A DNA stretch of 64,000 bases from Rhabditoides inermis. Lineage: Eukaryota; Nematoda; Chromadorea; Rhabditida; Rhabditidae. Under the pieces are notes generated by a model. It saw nothing but the letters and a program-made list of their open reading frames with translations. It ran no database searches and was not told where the DNA came from. This document shows positions 56,847 through 64,000 of this stretch, one piece after another; the stretch's first letter is position 1, and each line of letters opens with the position of its first letter. Where the stretch lies: positions 288,501 through 352,500 of the forward strand of contig CAWZYM010000346.1 of the NCBI GenBank assembly GCA_963966185.1. The letters run 5' to 3'. The position numbers were made by a program, and so were the translations under genes.

Positions 56847-57432
56847 TTTCTTCAAAAAGTACTTGCGTAAAGAGATGAACTTTGTCTTATCCCAATGCAG
56901 AAAAAGCACATGCATAAAACGTTTTGAACTCTAGGTACTTGTAAAATAGTTTTTACCTAGAAGTTAATCGAATAGTGAAAAAGAACGACGATTCTCCGTT
57001 GCTTTCAATTGTTGCAACTCGCTGCTGCAACATTTTATTTCAAACTCAAAATTGGTCCCGCCACGACTTCCATTCCGTTGAACGCTTCAATACAGCAGAA
57101 ACCGCGAGAGAAGGTATAACCTCAGATGAACGAAACTCGTTAACTTACTGTGTGGCTCAATGCGTGTGTGCGCCGTTATGGCGCGGACCTCGCCGGTTCG
57201 AGTCCTGTCTACGGCAAACGTTTTGCATGAGTGGTAACACGCGTTCAAGATAGCTAGTTGCAGAATTAAGTCGCCGCTGTGCCTTTAAGTAAGAAATAGG
57301 AAAAAGAAGAGAGAAAGAAAGGAGAGAGAGGTGCAGGTTTGTGTTAGTATTTGTAAACGTTTTATGCATGTGCTTTTGCTGCATTGGGATAAGACAAAGT
57401 TCATCTCTCTCGCAAGTACTTTTTGAAGAAAA
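56847..57432. mobile_element. Foldback element enclosing a tRNA-like sequence
   Basis: Arms 56847-56926 (TTTTCTTCAAAAAGTACTTG, CTTTGTCTTATCCCAATGCA) and 57354-57432 (reverse complement) are about 78 bp. Arm ends are related to the element at 45726, and both loci share GGACATATATT beside the arm. The loop of about 430 bp holds a tRNA-like sequence and CTGTGCCTTTAAG. Confidence 0.7.
57146..57217 (+). ncRNA. tRNA-like (SINE-type) sequence
   Basis: A-box TGGCTCAATGCG (57153-57164) and perfect B-box GGTTCGAGTCC (57195-57205), with an anticodon-arm-like hairpin GCGCC/GGCGC between. The acceptor stem does not pair and position 33 is not T, so this is not a working tRNA. Together with the sequence at 22282-22348 it suggests a tRNA-derived SINE with tail CTGTGCCTTTAA. 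Confidence 0.45.
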
Positions 57433-58602
57433 TCTGAACTTGTTTTGTTTTTGTGTATTCAAAACTGATCGGTACATATAAGTTTAAACTTGTGCCTACA
57501 TAACAGAATAAGAAACATTTTGTTTTTCTTATATTTCTTTCTCATTTTCGCTTCAGTGTTCGGATATATTTAGTTTGAATTCAGCTCAACATTGTCTTGA
57601 GTTCAATGCGATGGAAACGCAACTCAACGAAACAACAGTTACATACAAATGTTCTGCCCCAGAGAGTAGAAATGGTGAGAATGAAAGAATAATACACATA
57701 CTAGAACGAATAGAACAACGGTACACACCGGAAGCAGATCTGCTATTAAGTCCTCTCCATTTCTCTAGGGGCACAATTTGTGCGCAAGCACGTTGCATAG
57801 GTTGCGTCATGTCTATTGGCCAGATAATCGAGCACTGATCGCTTCAGTCCATTCCAAATTGCGCTGCTTGCGCGCGATTTGTGAAAAACAGTCAAGACGC
57901 GCGAATAGTCCGAAAATATTTGAACTGGAGAAATGGCGGGAACTTTAGTTTTCTGTTTCAATACCAGACAGCACTAGACACACATAGCCTTCATGTTCAC
58001 CCATTCTATTCCACGTCCTATATAACTACGCCATCTTTGGGTGTTCGATTGCCCCAACTAGTTATCTACAGTTCTCTTCCTCACTTTCATCCCCTCCCCC
58101 TTTTTCACTCTTTCGTTCCATTAAAAGTGATGATAGAGCACAGCAGCCTCCGTCGTCGGTCCTGCAAACCCGGAAAAACCACCAAAGTTGATTTATGCAG
58201 GAAAAGCTGTTCAGCAGCTTGTTCACGTTTTCACTACGACGAGACTCTGCGGGAAGAGACAGAACAAAGATTTTTCAACCGCTTACATTTCCACCAAATG
58301 AAGTATAGAAGAACCTCGACATAGGATATTGCTTGTTTCATCCATTGTCGGAGCCGACATGCGGAACACTCAGGTCCCCTCGTCGCTTGGATATATATCT
58401 CTCCTTAGCTCACTTTTTATCAAATCCATTATCATTGGATGTTCAATAAGATGTGAAAGATTATAAGTATTCAGGAGATTTCAATGAAAAGAAACATAAC
58501 GAAGTATTGACGAGAAGCAATAAGAACAACCATAAATTCTAATGTGTTTGAGCACTTGTGGTTTTCTCCATTGTCCGGTTCTCGCTTGCCCTCTTCCTCC
58601 CT
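57433..58602. other. Intergenic upstream/downstream sequence
   Basis: Nothing is supported. A 147-codon frame at 57881-58324 has no motif or neighbour support. The last 40 bp (CTCTTCCTCCC) next to the Kelch stop codon are shared with the pseudogene at 63230, so part of the 3' UTR was duplicated too. Confidence 0.4.
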
Positions 58603-61600
58603 TCACTCCTCCTCGAGACGGAGCATCTCCACGGAGGTAGCCGCTGAGTATCCGCCAATCGCGTACAGCACCTGTGACAACATATATTGACCCCATATTC
58701 TCTATTCCCTTAATCTCAATTCACGTTGTCAAGAACAGCCACTCCGCACTCTCTCCGCGCGTGTTTGAGAGACGGCAGCTGCTTCCATTCGCCATCGACA
58801 AGCATCTAAACAAAGTTTGTTCTTTCTCGCTAATTTGCCTTCGAAACATCGCAATCACCTGAACATCTTGCTTTTCTCTTCCGTCGTGTCCACCGGCGAT
58901 CACGAGTCGACCATCGCACACCGTCGCGCCAATCAAACTACGAGCCTACAAGAGATGTGCAAGAGATGTAGTAGACAAGAGATGTAGTAGATGTGCAATG
59001 CGGTACGGAGGCCAGTCACTATCAACAGAAAGTTCCTTCATACCTGTCCGAGAGACGGTCCCGCATTCCAAGAATTAGTCTGCGGATTCCATACGTACAC
59101 CTACAAGAAATATAGGGTTCGGGAAACAGCTATTATATTTTTTAAAAAAAGTTTTGGTTGACTATCGTTTGGTCGCACTTCATATCGAGAGGAGACCCAA
59201 ACGGAAATATTTATTAAATGAGCCGGCATATGCGCTAAGCATGCAAGCTAAAATGTCGCATACCTGGTTGATGAGAACAGAACCAGTCCATCCTCCGACA
59301 GTCATCAGACGGCCATCCACCACGCAAAGCGGGAATGCGGAAGCCAGACCAGGGGGAAACGCGCACAGACGAACGAATCCAGATCCTAGAAGATGGAATA
59401 AACTAATTGTAAATGAAGAAGTTGCATACCAGCATTCGTCGGGTCGAATGTCTCGATAGTCTTGGTACTCTTGTCTGCCACACAGATTCGGTCATTGAAT
59501 GGAGTAACAGCGACAATTTCACCACTGTAAGTGTTCATAAAACACACAAATACCAATATTCGTACTTCTTTCCTTGAGCACTGTGCACGAGTGTCCACGT
59601 CTCCGATCCCTTCTCGAACTTGTACACATTGCGACTAAAACAGATTGAAAGAATGTACGAGTGAATCACTCACTTTCCGGAGACGACTCCGATCGCATAC
59701 ATGGAATCAGAGACAACACATAGATTCCAGACACCGCTAGACGGAGCAGCGAAATGACGCCAGTTGTCTGAGAATAAGAATATAGAATACCTACCTGAGC
59801 AGTATTCTTATAATCTTTGCACTACACATTACACCCATTTCTGGTCAAACAATGATGATACATCTATACACACCTTGCGAGAGGACAGCCATTTGATTCC
59901 CGTTGTTGGCACAATAGAGCTTGTCGTCGAATACGACGGCCGAACAATGTTCCCTAAAAAGATATACATCATGTACAAGCGGGTGCAGTACGACCTCACA
60001 TTTTCACACACAGCTGCGGTCCATTCGTCCATTCCCTAGCCTTCCAAGTCAGTCCACGGTATCGAGAAGAGTCAGGAGCAGCCCTCGCAATGTCCTCAAA
60101 TCAGAATATCAAAATCAATAACATGACAAAAATACGGACCTCAATGCAATCAAGGTATATCTGGAAGCACTCCTTGTCCTCAGTGACTAGGGGTTCCTTG
60201 CCAACAGTGTCCACCAGATAGTCCTTCTTCAGACAGGAGAGGCGAACAAGCGAGAAGAGCCTGTGACGACTGAGATTGAATAAGGAGATGATACTCACTC
60301 CTTCATGTGCCTCTTCCTGGTTTCCGGATCGGCCCGCACCCAGTTGCACACTCCAGCAAACACACTCGACTCCCGACAGCGGAGTGACTTGTCTGGAAGG
60401 CGAATTGGAAATGAACACTCTTCTATTGGAATTGGAGTCGTTTATACCTGTGAGAAGAGTGTGCAGATCCTTTTTGTCAAGACCGGGGAACTCAGGAGTA
60501 TCGGTGAGAGAACTGAAACATACATACTACTCGATGAAATGCAATGCACTCACTCGAAGTTGCGGCACATCATCTTCCATGCGAGATCCTTCATCTCTTC
60601 GCAGGTATATAGACAAGCGAACGACCACATCTCAATGCAGTTCGAACGAGTCACATTAGCCAGCAGAAACCTGAAGTATTCATAAAATAATAGACGCTTC
60701 TCGATTTCCTCACTTGGCGCATCGCTTCTTCAGTGTGTTCAGCTGAAGATAGCTAGCCTCCGGGAAGAGACGAGAAGCGATCGACTCGTCTGTGCTAGTG
60801 TAGAACTATTTTTGTATTAGTACTAACCTATTTGAATGGCGTATGTATACACGTATTTCAGAAGAATCTCGATGATGTCACTGTCCATATCCTATATTTC
60901 ATTCCAATCTTTAATGTTTCGTGCAAATGTATTACCAGATTGATCTTTCCGTCAGTGGCCTCCTTTAAATTCGAGTGGAAGACGCGCTTGAAATGCGGAG
61001 AGGCAGCTGTGAGCACATTCCAGTGAGCCATGAACTGAATATCGTATGATTATATATTCCATACAAATCAGAGATCACAAACTCACTTCTTTCCCATCGC
61101 GAAGGGAAACGAGCTTCACATCACACCCTTCAGCGTCGCTGAAATATAATTAAAAAAATGAAAAAAACACGTTTATTCGGAATTGCTAATATGTTTATGG
61201 CTATGACACTTACAAAAACGAAATCACTCGTAACTCGAAAGAAACGTACTGGTCGGACTAGGGTTGCCTCGTTTATACACATATTTTTCATGCTTGTTTT
61301 TTTATCGTCACAAGTTCTTTCTTTTATTGTCAAGGAAATATACACATTCATATAAATCTTTTGTCAAGGCGTCTTTACGAAAAGGAAGGTGCAATTTCAC
61401 TAATCGGGCTCGAATAGATCATTTAGGACATCGTCTAAATTACATAACATTACTTTTATTCTAACAAAAAAACTTGAAAGTACTCATGAAAGACTTGAAA
61501 GTACTTTTGAAAGATAATATATACTTACATTCTCTGTTGATTGAGTCGAGAGTGGAACGCTTCACATTCCTCTAGGTCCATTGCACCTTGTAGAAAAGAA

Positions 61601-61902
61601 TGTCCGTTGTGGAAAGAACGGCGCTTATCAAAGATGTGTTATCTTATCAATCGATCGCGCTTCGATGTGCTAGTGATAATAATGGTGAACCATTAGACAA
61701 TTACATCTTCTTCAAAAAAATATTGCAATGAATCGACAACACATTTTATCAGTCCATTTACGACACAGTCCAGTAGAAGCGAGACCGCGGGCAATTCAGT
61801 GCTGGTTCGCTCCCCATTGGCAGTCACACATAGGAGAGTGAGGGACGAGCGGAAAGGATAGTCACTCCGGCATTTATCGACGATGTCCTTATATGAGAGC
61901 AT
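58603..61902 (-). CDS. BTB-BACK-Kelch protein (KLHL-type)
   Basis: About 20 exons, 595 residues, every phase consistent: 61902-61705 (tentative first exon), 61572-61529, 61138-61087, 61034-60936, 60891-60828, 60789-60714, 60670-60554, 60512-60448, 60392-60299, 60269-60140, 60094-60000, 59953-59874, 59767-59674, 59634-59566, 59524-59430, 59385-59264, 59100-59044, 58945-58859, 58805-58725, 58671-58603. BTB domain at about 84-190 (CDVKLVSLRDGKE, AASPHFKRVF, LLKYVYTY), BACK at about 195-320 (EMWSFACLYTCEEM, CNWVRADPETRK), then six Kelch blades from about 345. Blades 1-3 lack the Gly-Gly pair; blades 4-6 keep it (MTVGGW, VIAGGH, YAIGGY). Such proteins recruit substrates to Cullin-3 ubiquitin ligases. 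Introns are mostly 29-55 bp. The N-terminal exon is the weak point. Confidence 0.85.
61139..61528 (-). other. Long intron of the Kelch gene with an element end
   Basis: At 390 bp this intron is several times longer than the others. It contains GAAAGTACTTTTGAAAGATAAT-like sequence (61487-61516), matching the arm end of the foldback element at 46215, so a mobile element probably enlarged it. Confidence 0.4.
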
Positions 61903-62124
61903 CCTTCATTGACAACGAGAAACAAGAGGAAGATGTGTAATCCGTCTAATTCACGATTTCATCTGCATTTTAGGTTGACATAAGAAACTGATAAAAGAAG
62001 AATCTAAACACATTTCGTTTCGAACAACTATCGAACCATTTCCAAGTACCACGGCAGCCACCCGCCAATTCGCGGCTCGATGTCAGAGAGACGGCGGGAT
62101 TCACGGCGGCGGAGATGTCTGGAC

Positions 62125-62167
<43 letters not shown>

Positions 62168-62759
62168 AGAAGGAAAGAGATGCACTCACTTGTACACCTG
62201 TCTCTGCAACGATCAGTACTATGAAGGCAACTCCGTAGCACGCGGCAAAAAGATCAAACTGGAACGGAATCACATTGTATCACACAATATTGTATCGCTA
62301 TTATGTATTATATACCGCTACACCAATGTGACTTTGGAGGGAGACGTTTGTTGTCACTATGTGTGCATCAACTCACAATAGGTTAATAGGTAAGAGCCGG
62401 ATGGAATGGATCGCTATGGGGGTGTAGCTGATAGACGCTGCGTCTCTCTCGGCTGCACGTGCCCGGCTCGTGTAGCCAGACCGTCCATATATGCCAGCTT
62501 CTTCACAATACCTACTTATTATATAGACACTGGACCTATCTAACGACGACATCTTTTAGGGTTCGATTGCCAATCCGACTACTCCGCAAACACGTGGTGA
62601 AGAGGCGGGGTCTGAGTAGGCGGGGTCTGAGTGGGCGGAGTGGCATCAGTATTGTGAGCTGACCTGACTGCACGCTGATATATCTCGCAAGGATCTCTCG
62701 TCATTCAGAAAGCGATTAAATTAATTATCCGTTTATTCTTTATCACTATTTTTTTGCTC

Positions 62760-62801
<42 letters not shown>

Positions 62802-63229
62802 CCCTCCCTCTCTCCCCCCCCCCTCTTTCCAGTGTCCCCATCTCGGCTCGCTTGGCCAAAACACGGCAACAAGTTCAACTCAGCCTTGGAGTAATTTTCA
62901 AGTACCTTCGCTCTATTATCACAAAAAGGCTTGGCCTCTTCAACTTTTTTTCGAAACAAAACAGTAATAAAGCAAGCGAATGTGAGTCTATTTGTCCCTC
63001 ACTCTCTCCCTCTCTCCCTCCCTCACGTTCTAACAATACCGTCATCCATTAATGTTTTTCAAAAGGCGAAAAGAAATTCGAAACAAAACAGCAAAGCAAA
63101 TTTATACTAAAATGTTTTTTTAGAGAAACGGAACGAACCGAACAAATTACAAGGATAAATAACAACAAGGCGATCGATCACTTGTGTTCCTCTCCATTGA
63201 ACGGTTGTCTCCCGTCCGTCTTCCTCCCT
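61903..63229. other. Intergenic, with CT/GA microsatellites
   Basis: GA tract 62128-62170, CT tract 62757-62830, and three copies of GGCGGGGTCTGAGT-like words at 62607-62640. No supported gene. The reverse strand at 62040-62100 faintly resembles the last Kelch blade but not enough to call. Confidence 0.4.
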
Positions 63230-63720
63230 TCACTCCTCGTCGAGACGGAGCATCTCCACGAAGTTCGATACACCACCGCTGCCAATCGCGTACAGTACCT
63301 GTGACAATCTGACAATTTTTCAAACCCGTATTCTTCTAATTCTTCTACTCACGTTGTCGAGTACAACGACTCCGCAGCTGTAGCGCACCTCTTGGAGAGA
63401 CGGCAGCTGCTGCACTCGCCATCGACCAGCATCCATACAAGGTCAATTGATGAGTGCTCTTTTCCTTTCAAGCATCGCTTTCACATGAACATCTTGCGCC
63501 ACACCTCCTTTGTGTCCACCAGCGATCACGAGTCGACCATCGCACACCGTCGCGCCAACAACACAACGAGCCTCGAAAATGTAATTGGGTGCAATTCGGT
63601 ACTACGGAGACCAGTCACTACCAACAACAGAAAGTTCCTTCCTACCTGTCCGAGCGGCGTTTTCGCATTCCAAGAATCAGTCTGCGGATTCCATACGTAC
63701 GTACACCTAGAACAACTATA
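63230..63720 (-). pseudogene. Partial Kelch gene duplicate, frameshifted
   Basis: It matches the last four exons of the BTB-Kelch gene in order: about 63711-63650 (VWNPQTDSWNA), 63575-63490 (GATVCDGRLVIAGG), 63438-63353 and 63298-63230 (VLYAIGSGGVSN, EMLRLDEE and stop). A 4-bp gain at the start of the first (GTACGTAC) and a 1-bp loss in the third (GAGTGCAGCAGCTG against GAATGGAAGCAGCTG) break the frame. The 3' flank is duplicated as well. The other 16 exons are absent on the right, where a LINE begins at 63886. A possible exon with PPAPPSPDTMW lies at about 63790-63835. Confidence 0.7.
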
Positions 63721-63885
63721 GACTATACGATTCGGGAATCATTTACAGTAACCCATTTCAAGCTACCGTAACCCACATGGTGTCAGGGCTGGGAGGTGCC
63801 GGCGGTTGCTCATAGCAGTAGCTACTCTCCGGTCTGAAAAAGTACGCTATACTGTATCCAGAAGTTTTGTTTTTTCATTAAACTA

Positions 63886-64000
63886 AGGATGCTGGAGGAA
63901 CTCGCGGAGAAGAGCAGCGACTACGGGCTGTACGTGAACAGGAAGAAGACGGTGGTCATGAGCAACGGACCGAAGAAGAGCATCAGACTGGACGGAGGAG
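63886..64000 (+). mobile_element. RTE-type LINE, reverse transcriptase part, 5'-truncated
   Basis: From 63889 one frame runs to the window edge: MLEELAEKSSDYGLYVNRKK, TVVMSNGP, IRLDG. This is the segment after the FADDI motif of RTE/BovB-clade reverse transcriptases (LNEL...GL.IN..KTKVM.N). Sequence before 63886 is AT-rich and unrelated, and base composition jumps at that point, so the element is probably 5'-truncated, as usual for LINEs. Its remainder lies beyond the window. Confidence 0.7.

Noticed and set aside
57146..57217. Functional tRNA gene
   Set aside because: A and B boxes are good, but the acceptor stem does not pair and the anticodon loop lacks T33.
57881..58324. 147-codon plus-strand frame
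   Set aside because: No motif, no repeat of it elsewhere, no splice or neighbour support.
62040..62110. Possible third copy of the last Kelch blade (IGGW, YLEMVR)
   Set aside because: Similarity is short, needs several gaps and could be chance.

Overview
The window is animal (eukaryotic) genomic DNA. There is no sign of bacterial operons. Genes have many exons with GT..AG introns, most of them tiny: the shortest one inferred is 29 bp and most in the best gene are 38-55 bp. Between the genes lie satellites, foldback elements and retroelement fragments. The lineage is an invertebrate with compact genes. A nematode would fit, but flatworm, sponge or tunicate cannot be excluded from sequence alone.

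Layout. 1-17.8 kb: head-to-tail repeats that look like rolling-circle (Helitron-like) elements. Each ends in a GC-rich palindrome bounded by CTAG, preceded by a CACCATAG...GGGGG tract, and several carry their own internal satellites (129-bp, 139-bp, 416-bp and 565-bp units). 17.9-18.4 kb: last two exons of an unrecognised plus-strand gene. 18.7-35.7 kb: a minus-strand cluster of a small secreted, six-cysteine protein family. One diverged copy (A) is followed by four nearly identical 2.88-kb tandem units (B-E), a broken copy (F) and an orphan last exon (G). An orphan first exon of the same family lies at 54.4 kb.

35.7-43.3 kb: a satellite built on ACGGATTTCTC, interrupted by a 1.8-kb DNA element with inverted ends and a perfect 9-bp target duplication. 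43.3-44.8 kb: a Penelope-like retroelement fragment with a GIY-YIG nuclease domain. 44.8-51.1 kb: a 64-bp satellite interrupted by a 3-kb insertion (foldback element plus pyrimidine tract), then a large inverted structure centred near 50.31 kb. 51.2-52.3 kb: about 1 kb of pure (CCCTCT)n. 52.3-58.6 kb: sparse sequence with an RTE-type endonuclease fragment, foldback elements, tRNA-like sequence and two exons of an unknown gene.

58.6-61.9 kb: a complete-looking BTB-BACK-Kelch gene on the minus strand with about 20 exons, a substrate adaptor of the Cullin-3 ubiquitin ligase type. 63.2-63.8 kb: a frameshifted partial copy of that gene. The window ends inside a 5'-truncated RTE-type LINE.

The most interesting item is the amplified secreted-protein locus: a 117-residue protein family reconstructed from five exons whose phases all agree, with four recent near-identical copies whose repeat breakpoint lies inside the last coding exon. 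All exon models are manual and have not been tested against transcripts.
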